Origin: an uncultured bacterium
GTDB taxonomy: Bacteria > Verrucomicrobiota > Lentisphaeria > Victivallales > Victivallaceae
Assembly (NCBI GenBank): GCA_900551245.1
Contig: URVC01000003.1
Span: 68,041 to 132,040, forward strand
Length of the DNA stretch: 64,000 bases
Reading direction: 5' to 3'
Made by a program: the position numbers and the translations under genes. Under the pieces are notes generated by a model that worked only from the letters and a program-made list of their open reading frames with translations, did not search any database and was not told where the DNA came from. Of the stretch, positions 1 to 8,892 are shown piece after piece. Numbering within the stretch: the stretch's first letter is position 1; each line of letters begins with the position of its first letter.

Positions 1-81
1 GATGATCGCAATTACAACCAGGAGTTCGATGAGGGTAAAAACATTTCCGGATTTTCCTGAATTTTTCCACATTCTGCCCAT
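1..81 (-). CDS. pseudopilin-like protein, N-terminus only (runs off window)
   Basis: Twenty-seven codons are visible before the window edge. They encode a short polar leader followed by FTLIELLVVIAII, the start of the hydrophobic helix of type IV pilin-like proteins. The ATG at 79-81 has a strong ribosome site (GAGGAGG) just upstream. The residue before the Phe is Val rather than the Gly normally needed by prepilin peptidase. The gene lies 97 bases downstream of the GH99-like gene on the same strand, with a hairpin in between. The rest of the gene is outside the window, so its C-terminal motif cannot be checked. Confidence 0.85.
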   Translation of the reverse strand, partial: MGRMWKNSGKSGNVFTLIELLVVIAII

Positions 82-140
82 GCCTGTTCCTCCTCTCTTT
101 TGTCTTCCACCGTATCTGACGAAAAATCTCTCGAAGAACC

Positions 141-168
141 GGTCGCGCGGCCGGAATTCCGCGCGACC
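141..168 (-). terminator. hairpin after the GH99-like gene
   Basis: A perfect 10-bp inverted repeat (GGTCGCGCGG / CCGCGCGACC) with an 8-base loop lies just past the stop codon at 179. On the minus strand it is followed by a weak T-rich stretch rather than a full T tract. It could therefore be a partial terminator or an mRNA-stabilising hairpin between the GH99-like gene and the downstream pseudopilin gene. Confidence 0.5.
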
Positions 169-178
169 ACCCCCTACC

Positions 179-1318
179 CTACCGGTCCGGGGAAGTGCCG
201 AATACATTACGGACCGCTTCGAGGTAGCCGTAGCCGAACCGGGTGTCCGGCTCCAGATAGGCCCCTTCGGTCCATTCGTTCCAGCAGGCGATCTGAATCA
301 TTTCGCTTTTGGAGATTCCCTGATCGTAAAGCGCTTTCAACGACTGCAGCGCCTCCTGAAAGAGTTCCGGCGTGCCGTCCACCACGATCGGACTGAACGG
401 GTAGCCGCGTGAGAGATCGTAGATGTCGGACTGCACCGTGCGCGGACTGGAGTCCCACCCCTGTGCCGCCAACGGCGGACAGGGCAGCGTGAAGGTGCGG
501 CAGTACATCTCCTGAACCGGCATGGCCTCGCGCATCCAGCTCAAATAGTCCACTTTCAGCTGCTGCATCCGCCCGGCAAATCCCCAGCCGTAGTTGGAGA
601 TGGAGTTGAATCCCGCCCGCTTGAGCGCGGCTTCGTGCGCCATCAGAACTTCCGGAGTGCGTCCCGGCGCCGTGCAGTGCGCGTTGAGATTGAGTTCCCC
701 CAGCCCCGCCTGTTCCACTTTGGCGCGGAATTCACGGAAGAGAGCGGCCGCCGCCTCTTCTCCGCCGAATCCGTCGATCATCTTGAGCGGCTGCCAGATG
801 GAGAAATACAATCCGCCATCCACCCGCAGATAGTTGGGCTGGCGGAAGTAGTGTTCGATATAGAAATCGCACCAGGAGCGGAAATTTTCCGGCGTGATGG
901 TTTCGCCGTCCCAGTTCTTCTCCGCCGGCTTCCAGTAGCTGCCCGGATGCGCGTAGATCGGGTTGTGGTTGCACCACATCAGGGCAAACTGGAGATCACG
1001 GCAGTTCGGCGCCCCCAGAAATCCGTTATCCAGCGCGCGGGCCCGGTACGGACCGTCGTTGAAACAGTACCAGTCGAAGATGAACGCATCCACGCCGTAC
1101 CGCTTCGCCGCGGCGATCTTCTGCCCCATGACCTCCGGCAGCGATTCATCCTGATACCCCCACAGCGGCACCCGCGGCTGCACATGCCCGGGGAAACGGG
1201 AGGTGGCATATTCGGCGACACGCCATTCGGTCCACCCTTTTCCGTGCAGTGCCTCAATGCGCGGGTCACTGTGCCAGTTCGGGAAGTAGTAGGCGGCGAC
1301 AATCGGTCTTTTTTTCAT
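179..1318 (-). CDS. GH99-like / WbsX-type glycan-processing protein (copy A)
   Basis: This 379-residue protein is of the glycoside hydrolase 99-like, WbsX type. Family features are the N-terminal PIVAAYYFPNWH, then KGWTEWRVA, the aromatic-rich FIFDWYCFNDGPYR, and near the C-terminus CWNEWTEGAYLEPD with paired acidic residues. There is no signal peptide, so it probably works in the cytoplasm. Known relatives are linked to glycan or polysaccharide gene clusters; the substrate here is unknown. The protein at 7653-8771 is a clear paralogue, similar along its whole length. The gene is downstream of an AraC regulator (1433-2299) and has its own promoter region in the 114-base gap between them. The family call is firm; catalytic activity is inferred. 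Confidence 0.85.
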   Translation of the reverse strand: MKKRPIVAAYYFPNWHSDPRIEALHGKGWTEWRVAEYATSRFPGHVQPRVPLWGYQDESLPEVMGQKIAAAKRYGVDAFIFDWYCFNDGPYRARALDNGFLGAPNCRDLQFALMWCNHNPIYAHPGSYWKPAEKNWDGETITPENFRSWCDFYIEHYFRQPNYLRVDGGLYFSIWQPLKMIDGFGGEEAAAALFREFRAKVEQAGLGELNLNAHCTAPGRTPEVLMAHEAALKRAGFNSISNYGWGFAGRMQQLKVDYLSWMREAMPVQEMYCRTFTLPCPPLAAQGWDSSPRTVQSDIYDLSRGYPFSPIVVDGTPELFQEALQSLKALYDQGISKSEMIQIACWNEWTEGAYLEPDTRFGYGYLEAVRNVFGTSPDR

Positions 1319-1356
1319 GATTCATCCACTCTTTTCGTGTTGCAGTTGCTGCGCTC

Positions 1357-1378
1357 TATCAGATATTATATTCTGATA
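1357..1378 (-). promoter_or_regulatory. inverted repeat over the -10 box of GH99-like copy A
   Basis: The sequence TATCAGA-N8-TCTGATA is a perfect 7-bp inverted repeat. The minus-strand -10 box TATAAT (1365-1370) lies in its centre. No good -35 box is present at the right distance, so an activator is likely. The repeat is a candidate binding site for the AraC protein encoded just upstream, although AraC proteins more often bind direct repeats. Confidence 0.5.
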
Positions 1379-1432
1379 TCGAGAAAAAACATGGATGAAA
1401 TTTCCATTCCTCCCCTAAAAATTTAAAAAAAA

Positions 1433-2299
1433 TCAACCACGTCCACTTTTTCGAAAAGCGAGCGGCGTCACCCCCATCTCCCGATGAAAATTCCGGAAAA
1501 AGCAGGAGAGATCGCGGAAACCGCATTTGTAGCAGACATCCGTAACGGAGAGATCCGTTTCCAGCAGCAGCCGCTTCGCCTCCGCCAACCGCAGGCGGTT
1601 CAATTCGGCCATGATGGTGGAACCGCTCCGGCTCCGGTACAGCCGGCAGAGATGGCTCCGGGTGACGCCGAATTTCGCCGCGGTCTCCGCCAGCGAAAAC
1701 GGTTCGGTGCAATGCGCTTCGAGCAGCTGATTCAGGGAACTGAAAATATCCTCGGACTTGAATTTGAGCATTCCCTTCTGCGCGTTCCGGGAGAGCTGAA
1801 TCAGGAGGTCGGCCAGCAGCAGTTCAAGGGTGACCTGATAGTTCTCCTCGCAGGCATTGTACTCCTCCTGCATGCGGAGGATCAGTTTCTCCAGCTCCTT
1901 CACGCAGGGGAATACATAGAGCCCGCTCATCACCGGCTCATCCTCGTTGAAGATCGAGAAGAAGCCGGAGCGGGTCTTCAGTTTCACCAGAAATTCCCGG
2001 AGGAACTCCGGCAGAAAAAGGATGTTGCACAACTCCAGCGCGGCCCCCTCGATCCGGTAGGTCGTTTTAAACCGCGGATGCGCCAGAATCGCCGTTCCGC
2101 TCTGAATCGGATATCTCCGGCCGTCGACCAGATACTCCCCCTCCCCCCGGAAGAAGTAGACGATCTTGTAGAACTCCCGCACATGGTACTGGTCCGGCGG
2201 GAAATCCCCCGGGCGATGACGGAAACAACCGATGGAAAAGGGGAACTTCCGCCGCAGATAGTCGGCACGCGGATATACAAGCGGCGCACTTTTCTCCAT
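1433..2299 (-). CDS. AraC family transcriptional regulator 1
   Basis: This 288-residue regulator has an N-terminal cupin-like sensing domain (about residues 30-110, with FYKIVYFFRGEGEYLV) and a C-terminal double helix-turn-helix (about residues 185-285). Recognisable motifs in the C-terminal part are LAETAAKFGVTRSHLCRLYR and DVCYKCGFRDLSCFFRNFHRE. The start at 2299 has AGGAGG-type ribosome binding. A good sigma-70 promoter lies 73 bases upstream. The gene sits between a secreted glycosidase gene and the GH99-like gene, all on the minus strand, so a sugar or oligosaccharide effector is likely. It is related to the regulators at 6707 and 8957, and the three probably arose by duplication. Confidence 0.92.
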   Translation of the reverse strand: MEKSAPLVYPRADYLRRKFPFSIGCFRHRPGDFPPDQYHVREFYKIVYFFRGEGEYLVDGRRYPIQSGTAILAHPRFKTTYRIEGAALELCNILFLPEFLREFLVKLKTRSGFFSIFNEDEPVMSGLYVFPCVKELEKLILRMQEEYNACEENYQVTLELLLADLLIQLSRNAQKGMLKFKSEDIFSSLNQLLEAHCTEPFSLAETAAKFGVTRSHLCRLYRSRSGSTIMAELNRLRLAEAKRLLLETDLSVTDVCYKCGFRDLSCFFRNFHREMGVTPLAFRKSGRG

Positions 2300-2371
2300 C
2301 CTTCCTCCCGAATTTCCGGCCGAACTCCGTTCCTTCCGGCCCGGGTGCCGGCCGGCTCACTTCCTTCGGGA

Positions 2372-2400
2372 AGAATACATCCTCTCGATCGTTTCGTCAA
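2372..2400 (-). promoter_or_regulatory. sigma-70-type promoter of AraC regulator 1
   Basis: On the minus strand, TTGACG (2395-2400) and TATTCT (2372-2377) are separated by exactly 17 bases. Transcription should start near 2365, giving a leader of about 65 bases before the ATG at 2299. The promoter lies directly after the stop codon of the upstream glycosidase gene. Confidence 0.7.
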
Positions 2401-2428
2401 GTACCGGATTGCTTTTCCTTCCGTTTTT

Positions 2429-5400
2429 TCAATAGAGGATCTCGAAGAAGGCGGCTCCGTTCTTCAGTTTCGCGGTGTCGAGCTGCAGAAGCAGTTTCCC
2501 CTCCCGCACCGTCGCCGGAATCTTCTCCGAACGGGTGCCGTCGAAGTGAAGCGCCCACACCTCCGGCGTTCCGCGGCCCGCGTTGTCGAAGGTTAGCTCC
2601 AGTTTTCCCGCTTCGATCAGCGCCGGATAGTTGCCCGATCCAAAGCAGATCCGCTGCTCCTTCGTGTCGAAGATCTGCCCGGTGTTGAATGCGTTGGTGG
2701 AAAACATGAGCAGCAGGTGCTTCGCCTCCTTCAGCGGCCGGGTTCCGTCGAGGGCCGCCAGCGCCACCGACGCCGGAACTGTACAGCGGCGGATGGAAAG
2801 CGCGCCCAGTTCGACCGGCTGATCCTTCTTCACGATCGCCCCCTCCAGGCGCGGCGTCACCACGGTCATCGTTTCGGCGGCGGTGTTCAGGATCAGTTCC
2901 CCGGTTTCGCTCACGTAAATCCCTTTTGCCGGGTCGGTCGGATTGGCGGCGGAGAGGATTCCCCGGCGGCGCAGCAGCGGGAAGAGCTCCTTTTCTTTTC
3001 CATTCTGCGAGGTGGCCGCCTGCACGTACCACTGCGAAACCGAGAGCGGCGAAAAGGCGTCCGGCACGATCGTCACCGTCGGGTCGGCCTTCCCCACCGG
3101 CTCCAGCGGCTTGATCTCCGGGTAGAGAATGCCGAGTCGGGTCACGAAGGCGAGTTTCGCGTAGTCGTCGCCGACGGCGGCAAGGTAGTGGTTGGGAAAC
3201 AGCGTTTCACTCTTCATCTCCAGCGCCACCGAATGGGGCGCACTCTTCACATCGCCGCGCAGGTAGATCAACGCGGTCAGCGCCTCGTTCACCCGCGAAA
3301 TCGGGTCGTAAGCGCTGTCGAACTTGAGGAAGGGGTCCAGATGCAGCCGGACCGTGTCGGCGTGCGACACCAGCGCGCTCCAATCCTGCAGCGCGGCGTA
3401 GCTGGAGAAATAGAGGCCGCGTTCGTGCCGGAAACGGTTCGGCGCACTGTGGGAGTACTCCGTGACGAAAAACGGCCGGTCGAGAAAGCGCGCCGCCGCC
3501 GCCGCCCGGAAATAGCTGGATTTGAGCGAACTCTCCTGCCCAACCACACAGTCGGAGGCGTGATTCCCGACGAAGGAGTTTGGCCGCACGCTCTTGGGGA
3601 TGATTCCAAGCGGCGGTATCGAATTCGGATGGGCGAAATAGGTGTGCTGCGCCACCACCGGCAGCAGCGCACGCCCCGGCAGCTCCAGAGTCCGCATGAT
3701 CATATCCCAGTGGTTGACCAGCCCCGGATACCCGGTCGCCCGGATGGTCCGGTAGAACCAGGTGGTCATCTCCCGCATGGTCGCGATCAGAAAATCGCCG
3801 GTGTCCTGCGCCCGGCGGCCTCCGCCGCGCAGATCCGATTCGGTGATCTCCGGAACCGTGTCGAAGGTGACCGGCACGCCCCAGGCCGCCGACAATGCCG
3901 CGTCACTCCGGTACTTCGCCCGCAGACTCTCCCGAAACGGTCCGGTCAAAAAGGCCAGTCCGGAGGCAAACCGCAGATCCTGCTCGTTGATGAAGTTCAC
4001 CAGCACAATCGCCGGTTCATCCCGGTAGGCGGTTCCGGTGTAGGGGTTGACATGTTTCATCAAATAGTCGGTGAAGAGCTTCCAGTGATTGCGGTGAACC
4101 TGACTGTGAAAGAGGTGCGCCTTGAAGCCGTCCTCGTGCGACGCGGTGCCGACACGGGTGATCATCGCCCGTCCCGCCAGGTCGAAGGTGACGTAGATGC
4201 CCCGTTTGCGGAATGCGGCAACGAGGTAGTCGAAGCGGTCGAGATTGCCTTTGTCCAGCACCTCCTCCAACTCCGCGACGGTCTGCGGAATCGAGACATC
4301 CTTCTCGGTGTTTTTGCGGTATTTCGCCAGAATATCCCAGCCCACGAAAAACCGTTCCGGAATATGGATGCGCACCAGATTGTAACCGCGGCGCAGCACC
4401 GCGTCGGCAAAGCGGTCCATCTTCGGTTTGTCCCACTTGTGATACTCCGGCCGCCACATGCCGCTGATGCACCAGTTGAAGGAGAAAAAGCGCACCGGCT
4501 TCTCTTTCCGCTGTTCGAACGCGGGCCGTCCGTCCTCACGGACGACGAGCCGCCCGAACTTCCCGGCGGGGAGATGGCGCTCCGTCAACTGCGAGAAATC
4601 CAGCGCCGTCCCCGGCTTCACTTCGAGAAAACGGGCCGGATCGACCGGGCGGAACTCCTTCCCCGCCGCCGGCTTGAACAGCCGCGCCAGCGCGAGGTTG
4701 CCGGAGACCGCCGGAACCTTCCCGCAGACGAACCGCCACCCCTTCGAACCGGCGAACACCTTCACCGCGATCAGGTTCCGCCCCTTGCGGACCGGAACAT
4801 TGAACACGTGATTCTCCGGCGCATAATCCTGCGAGAGATTCCCCTGCTTGAGCGTATTGTATGCGAGCTCACCGTTGATATAACAGGCGAAGCACCAGTC
4901 GGCCGCCATCCCGAGCGTCATCTCTCCGTCGGCTGGAGCGGTGAACTCCTGATAGAACACTGCACACGCCTTCGGTTGGAAACCTTCTTCCGCCTGCGCG
5001 ATATCGAAGGAGTTTCCACGCAGTTCCGCCGGAGCGGCGCTCGGCGGAATTTGATCGACCGGCAGTTTGTTCTCCGGGTCGGCGAGCCACAGCCAGCGGT
5101 TCGAAAGGAGCGATTCATAACTGCGGTCCAGCCGTTCCACCGAAACCGGTCCGAGGTAGAGCACACCCCCCGCCGGATAAAGCCCCACCATGAAGCGCGG
5201 GAACGCCAGCGGCGAGCCGACCTCGTCTTCGACGACAAATTCCCGCACCTCCTTCTGCCAGTCGGTGGTCACCTTCAACGTGCGCCCGGCCCGTTTCCCA
5301 ATGGCGGAATAGGGCGGATACTGCCGCGCCGCCACATAGGAGATGCTTCCGGGGACACTCCCCTTGTAGAAGAAACGGATCCGGTATTTCCACCCCTTCC

Positions 5401-5668
5401 CGACCGCGCCCTTGTGCAGAAAATTGACCTGTTTGCCGAAGAACTTCCCATCGGCGGGGGTCTGAACGATTTTCAGCGCCAGAGAATTTTCCCCGTCCGG
5501 CGTCTTCACATCGGTCGAAACTTCCGGTTTCATCGCATGTCCGCCCGCCGCATACCAGCGGATCCCCGATTTCTTCAGCGAAGCGGTATCGGTGTACCGC
5601 CGGATCTCCGCTTCCGCCCGGGGGAACATCGCTGCGGCAAGCAGTAAAAAAATCCAGATTTGTTTCAT
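2429..5668 (-). CDS. secreted clan GH-A glycoside hydrolase with jelly-roll modules (copy A)
   Basis: The protein has 1,079 residues. The start at 5668 is chosen because it has an AAGGAG-type ribosome site and gives a clean signal peptide (MKQIWIFLLLAAAMF). A carbohydrate-binding-like region (about 40-180) and a second beta-rich module (about 220-320) precede a TIM-barrel region (about 390-760) and a C-terminal beta domain. The probable acid/base is Glu562 in NFINEQDL, after the NPYTGTAYRDEPAI segment typical of GH5-like enzymes. The probable nucleophile is Glu737 in FVTEYSHS. The exact GH family cannot be set by eye. It follows the pseudopilin gene by 47 bases and is surely co-transcribed with it. 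The protein at 10782-13982 is its paralogue. Confidence 0.85.
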   Translation of the reverse strand: MKQIWIFLLLAAAMFPRAEAEIRRYTDTASLKKSGIRWYAAGGHAMKPEVSTDVKTPDGENSLALKIVQTPADGKFFGKQVNFLHKGAVGKGWKYRIRFFYKGSVPGSISYVAARQYPPYSAIGKRAGRTLKVTTDWQKEVREFVVEDEVGSPLAFPRFMVGLYPAGGVLYLGPVSVERLDRSYESLLSNRWLWLADPENKLPVDQIPPSAAPAELRGNSFDIAQAEEGFQPKACAVFYQEFTAPADGEMTLGMAADWCFACYINGELAYNTLKQGNLSQDYAPENHVFNVPVRKGRNLIAVKVFAGSKGWRFVCGKVPAVSGNLALARLFKPAAGKEFRPVDPARFLEVKPGTALDFSQLTERHLPAGKFGRLVVREDGRPAFEQRKEKPVRFFSFNWCISGMWRPEYHKWDKPKMDRFADAVLRRGYNLVRIHIPERFFVGWDILAKYRKNTEKDVSIPQTVAELEEVLDKGNLDRFDYLVAAFRKRGIYVTFDLAGRAMITRVGTASHEDGFKAHLFHSQVHRNHWKLFTDYLMKHVNPYTGTAYRDEPAIVLVNFINEQDLRFASGLAFLTGPFRESLRAKYRSDAALSAAWGVPVTFDTVPEITESDLRGGGRRAQDTGDFLIATMREMTTWFYRTIRATGYPGLVNHWDMIMRTLELPGRALLPVVAQHTYFAHPNSIPPLGIIPKSVRPNSFVGNHASDCVVGQESSLKSSYFRAAAAARFLDRPFFVTEYSHSAPNRFRHERGLYFSSYAALQDWSALVSHADTVRLHLDPFLKFDSAYDPISRVNEALTALIYLRGDVKSAPHSVALEMKSETLFPNHYLAAVGDDYAKLAFVTRLGILYPEIKPLEPVGKADPTVTIVPDAFSPLSVSQWYVQAATSQNGKEKELFPLLRRRGILSAANPTDPAKGIYVSETGELILNTAAETMTVVTPRLEGAIVKKDQPVELGALSIRRCTVPASVALAALDGTRPLKEAKHLLLMFSTNAFNTGQIFDTKEQRICFGSGNYPALIEAGKLELTFDNAGRGTPEVWALHFDGTRSEKIPATVREGKLLLQLDTAKLKNGAAFFEILY

Positions 5669-5715
5669 TCCTTTTCTCCTTGTTGAACTCTTTCCCAATC
5701 CTTCTCTGCCCGGTG

Positions 5716-6498
5716 TCAATCCACGGTGGGATCGTAAAACCCGGTCCAGAAGATTCCATTATATCCTCCCAGATGCATCTTCCCGGCGGGTGTAGTGGAG
5801 GCGTGGCCGTCGAGATAGGCGACGTTCAGCGACATCCCCCCATGACGGGTGACCCACGGGCTCACAATCGCTGACGCCGGGCAACGAGCCGCGTTCAGTC
5901 CCTGAACCGTCAGCAGCCGCCCGATCTCCCCGCGGGAGGAAAAGGGTCGAATTCCGCTGTCATCGATAATCAGAAACGTCCGGGAGGGATATTTGGTGAA
6001 ACTGACTTTCCGCCGCTCCTGATTTGCGGCGCTCGGCATGGTGTTGATATCCTTCTTCATGTTGACGCTCCAGTTCATACTGTAACCGGAATGACAGTCC
6101 TGCTCAATCCGGAATGAGGGACAGACGAAGACATTCGAATTCGCTGTATCCAGCGCGGCCACAATATCCGAACCATTGGACTTGTCCTGCGGATACGCGT
6201 ACCGCCAGAGCAATGGAATCCACGACGGCGCCCAGGTGTAGGATTCGCCTGGATTGTTGGTAGCCAGCGGAATGTAGTCCTCATACTCCATCGAATACAT
6301 GCTGCAGTACTGCCCCAGCTGCTTGACGTTGCCGAGGCAGCGGGAGGTCATCCCCCGCTCCCGCGCCTTGTTCAACGCCGGCAGCAGCATCGCTGCCAGA
6401 ATGGCAATAATCGCAATTACTACGAGGAGTTCGATTAAAGTAAAAAACAGGCCACGCTCTCTCTTCATCCGAAATCCGACGCATTGTTCCGCGCTCAT
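5716..6498 (-). CDS. pseudopilin-like protein with N-terminal methylation motif (copy A)
   Basis: The protein has 260 residues. A hydrophobic helix starting FFTLIELLVVIAI and containing the usual Glu5-like residue is followed by MLLPALNKARERG and a soluble domain. That domain ends in a His-rich region, RHGGMSLNVAYLDGHAS, which resembles the H-x9-DG motif of pseudopilins in Lentisphaerae and Planctomycetes (here x10). The start at 6498 has GGAGG eight bases upstream. Gly is three residues before the expected cleavage point rather than next to it. The gene is first in a two-gene operon with the glycosidase at 2429-5668. The role is unknown; cell-envelope anchoring or export of the partner enzyme is a guess from context. 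Confidence 0.88.
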   Translation of the reverse strand: MSAEQCVGFRMKRERGLFFTLIELLVVIAIIAILAAMLLPALNKARERGMTSRCLGNVKQLGQYCSMYSMEYEDYIPLATNNPGESYTWAPSWIPLLWRYAYPQDKSNGSDIVAALDTANSNVFVCPSFRIEQDCHSGYSMNWSVNMKKDINTMPSAANQERRKVSFTKYPSRTFLIIDDSGIRPFSSRGEIGRLLTVQGLNAARCPASAIVSPWVTRHGGMSLNVAYLDGHASTTPAGKMHLGGYNGIFWTGFYDPTVD

Positions 6499-6581
6499 CC
6501 TCTTGCCTCCGTAAACATGTCATTTCTGCTGTCCGGCCGCCGCCTTCGCCTTCCCTCGCTGCCAACCGTCTGACAAGCTAC

Positions 6582-6660
6582 AGTATACCATAAAAATTCC
6601 GGCAGGCCTTGTACCTCTGAATTGTAATCGGTGAAACTTTCGAAAATATTACTATTTACC
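6582..6660 (-). promoter_or_regulatory. promoter and AraC-type operator of the copy A pseudopilin/glycosidase operon
   Basis: The -10 box TATACT (6582-6587, minus strand) has an upstream TGn extension and no recognisable -35 box, so activation is likely. Exactly 54 bases further upstream is GGTAAATAGTAATATTTTC (6642-6660, read on the minus strand). It matches the sites upstream of 9967 in 14 of 19 positions and of 8771 in 12 of 19, at the same spacing. The divergent AraC gene at 6707 is the likely regulator. Confidence 0.6.
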
Positions 6661-6672
6661 AAATCGAAAAGC

Positions 6673-6701
6673 TTGAAAGCGAAAGACGACGCTGGTATAT
6701 T
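6673..6701 (+). promoter_or_regulatory. promoter giving a leaderless AraC mRNA
   Basis: TTGAAA (6673-6678) and TATATT (6696-6701) are separated by 17 bases. The ATG at 6707 falls at the predicted +1, and no Shine-Dalgarno sequence is present. The AraC mRNA is therefore probably leaderless. Confidence 0.65.
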
Positions 6702-6706
6702 TCCCC

Positions 6707-7666
6707 ATGATACAGAAATCGACAGAAAAAAAACCGGCAGGTACTGAGCGGGAACTGAAGCTTTTCACCGCACGGCAGTACATTCCGCAGGACCTGTCGA
6801 TTTCAGTGAACCGTGGGGTACACTCCATTCACGACTATCCGCCGGGCAACAAAGCCGTCGGCAAGAGAGAGTTCTGGAAGATCGCCTATATCGTGGAAGG
6901 CAGCGGCATTCTGGAGATCAACGGTATCCGCCACCATTTCCGTTCCGGCTACCTCTATCTCTGCCACCCAGACGATGAGATGGCCTATGAACTGACTGAG
7001 TCGATTCTGCTGTATCAAATTCTCTTTCAACGGGAATTCATCGCGAACGAACTCAAGAGCCTCTACCACGCCTACAACTTCTTCGACCTTTTCTCATCGG
7101 AATTTGTTCCGATGGATTCCAGTTTGCATGAGCAGCTTCATGTTTTCGATACCAATCGAAACATTTACGCACTGATCCGCCGGATGGCGCATGAATACGA
7201 ATATCATGATGCCAACACCGGAGAGATGCTCAAACACCAGCTGCTGGAACTTCTGATCGAACTTGCCCGGCTGAGCACCCGCAGTTTCGCCAGAAAACGG
7301 CGCGAAGAGATCTCCGGAATCGTCTCCGACTATCTGTACCGCAACTACCGGCAGTCCATCTCCATGCAGAAAATCGCCAACGAAATCGGGCTCTCCCGCG
7401 GCAGGCTGCTCACGCTGTACCATCAGCAGACCGGGCGGACCATCGGGAAAACGCTACTCGACATCCGGCTCGGCGAAGCGAAACGCCGTCTGGCGGAATC
7501 CGGAGAGGAGTCGATCGAGCGGATCTGCTACCTCTCCGGATTCACCGATCTGGCGAACTTTTACAAATACTTCCGCCGGGAAACCGGGATGACGCCGGGC
7601 GACTACCGGGCCTCGGCGCGCCGCGCCGGAGCGGAACCGCCGGCAGGTTCCGTCAGCGGGGAGTGA
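6707..7666 (+). CDS. AraC family transcriptional regulator 2
   Basis: This 319-residue regulator has an N-terminal cupin-like ligand domain (about 50-130, with FWKIAYIVEGSGILEING) and a C-terminal double helix-turn-helix (about 205-305). In the C-terminal part ANEIGLSRGRLLTLYHQ and ICYLSGFTDLANFYKYFRRE can be seen. It is divergent from the copy A pseudopilin/glycosidase operon and probably controls it through the site at 6642-6660. The start codon sits at the expected transcription start of its own promoter, so translation is probably leaderless. The 3' end overlaps the convergent GH99-like gene by 14 bases. A short tail of about 20 residues after the HTH is Ala/Gly-rich. Confidence 0.92.
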   Translation: MIQKSTEKKPAGTERELKLFTARQYIPQDLSISVNRGVHSIHDYPPGNKAVGKREFWKIAYIVEGSGILEINGIRHHFRSGYLYLCHPDDEMAYELTESILLYQILFQREFIANELKSLYHAYNFFDLFSSEFVPMDSSLHEQLHVFDTNRNIYALIRRMAHEYEYHDANTGEMLKHQLLELLIELARLSTRSFARKRREEISGIVSDYLYRNYRQSISMQKIANEIGLSRGRLLTLYHQQTGRTIGKTLLDIRLGEAKRRLAESGEESIERICYLSGFTDLANFYKYFRRETGMTPGDYRASARRAGAEPPAGSVSGE

Positions 7667-8771
7667 CCCCGAACACGTTGCGAATCGCCTCCAGGTAGCC
7701 GAAGCCCGATTTCGTATCCGGTTCGAGATAAGCCCCTTCGGTCCACTCGTTCCAGCAGGAGAGATTCACCATCGGCCCGGCGTTTTCCCGCTCCATAAGT
7801 TCCGAAATCCGACGGAGCGCCGCTTCGAACCGCGCCGGCGAAGAACCGATCACCACCGGACCGAAGGGATAGCCGATGTTGTCAAACATATCCGACTGCA
7901 CCGTCCGCGGACTCGAATCCCAGCCCGGTGCCGCCACCGGATTGTAGGGCACGCTCAGCTTCTCCATGAACCGTGCCTGATTGCGGATATTCTTCTCCGC
8001 CCACGGCTGGTACTCCTCGGCAGGGAACGTATCCCGGTATCCCCAGCTGTAGGCGAAAGAGGAATCGGCGCCGAGCATCTGCAGCGGCGCGCCCGCATCT
8101 TCGATGTGCTCCCATGCCGCAAAACCATCGGCGGGCAGGTCGAGCCAGAGACGGCCCAGCCCGGCCGCTTCCACCCGGGCCCGGAATGCGGCCAGTTCCC
8201 GTTGAAAAATTTCAATGCCGCCCATCTCTTTGATGATGTTCCACGGCCGGTAGATGGCGAAATGGAGCGCGCCGTCGATGCGCAGATAGTTCGGCTGCGG
8301 GAAGTAGTGTTCGATGCAGTAATCGGTGCACTTCCGGAAGGTCTCCACTGAGACATCGCCCCGCCAGACCGGCTCTGCCGGCTTCCAGTAGCTGCCCGGA
8401 TGCGAATAGATGTGGTCGTGGTTCGCCCACATGATCGAAAAGGTCATCCGGTCGCGGTTGGCCGCTTTCAGAAATCCTTCATTCAGACAGCGTTCCCGGT
8501 AGGGACCGTCTTCGAAGAAGTAGAAGTCGAAGGTGAAGTTGTCCACGCCGTGGTCGGCCGCGGCGGCGATCTTCTCCGCCATGACGGCGGGATCGGCCTC
8601 GTCCTCGTAGCCCCACAGCGGCACCTTCGGCTGTTCGTGCCCCTCGAAGCGCGGCGTAGCGTACTGCGTCACCCGCCACTCGGTCCATCCGGTGCCGTGA
8701 TACTTCTCATTCCGCGGATCGACATGCCAGTTCGGAAAGTAGAAGGCGGAAACAATCGGTCGTCTGTTCAT
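7653..8771 (-). CDS. GH99-like / WbsX-type glycan-processing protein (copy B)
   Basis: The protein has 372 residues and is a paralogue of the one at 179-1318. Shared features are PIVSAFYFPNWH at the start, GTGWTEWRVTQYATPRF, FDFYFFEDGPYRERCLNEG and the C-terminal CWNEWTEGAYLEPDTKSG. The start at 8771 is preferred because it has a GGAG ribosome site and matches the paralogue's N-terminus. Twenty-eight more in-frame codons upstream would run back across the promoter. No signal peptide is visible. It is transcribed away from AraC regulator 3 and has the same operator as that regulator's other neighbour. The substrate is unknown. Confidence 0.86.
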   Translation of the reverse strand: MNRRPIVSAFYFPNWHVDPRNEKYHGTGWTEWRVTQYATPRFEGHEQPKVPLWGYEDEADPAVMAEKIAAAADHGVDNFTFDFYFFEDGPYRERCLNEGFLKAANRDRMTFSIMWANHDHIYSHPGSYWKPAEPVWRGDVSVETFRKCTDYCIEHYFPQPNYLRIDGALHFAIYRPWNIIKEMGGIEIFQRELAAFRARVEAAGLGRLWLDLPADGFAAWEHIEDAGAPLQMLGADSSFAYSWGYRDTFPAEEYQPWAEKNIRNQARFMEKLSVPYNPVAAPGWDSSPRTVQSDMFDNIGYPFGPVVIGSSPARFEAALRRISELMERENAGPMVNLSCWNEWTEGAYLEPDTKSGFGYLEAIRNVFGVTPR

Positions 8772-8802
8772 TCTTTTCACTCCATTGAAAGGTTGTAGAG
8801 AC

Positions 8803-8880
8803 AAGATACCATAAATACGGAAAATTACTTCGCTTTTTCTCTCCGGCGGTGACATGCCGCAAAAAATATTAATGCAGTCC
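8803..8880 (-). promoter_or_regulatory. promoter and operator of GH99-like copy B
   Basis: The minus-strand -10 box TATCTT (8803-8808) is preceded by TATGG, as in the copy A promoter, and lacks a clear -35 box. The 19-base element GGACTGCATTAATATTTTT occupies 8862-8880 (minus strand), 53 bases upstream of the -10. It differs at only two positions from the element upstream of the pseudopilin/glycosidase operon at 9967. It also lies just upstream of the AraC 3 promoter on the other strand. Confidence 0.65.
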
Positions 8881-8892
8881 AGTCAAAAGCGG

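Noticed and set aside
2717..5647. A plus-strand open frame of 976 codons opposite the copy A glycosidase
   Set aside because: The minus strand has a signal peptide, ribosome site and catalytic motifs. The opposite frame gives an Arg-rich sequence with no recognisable domain.
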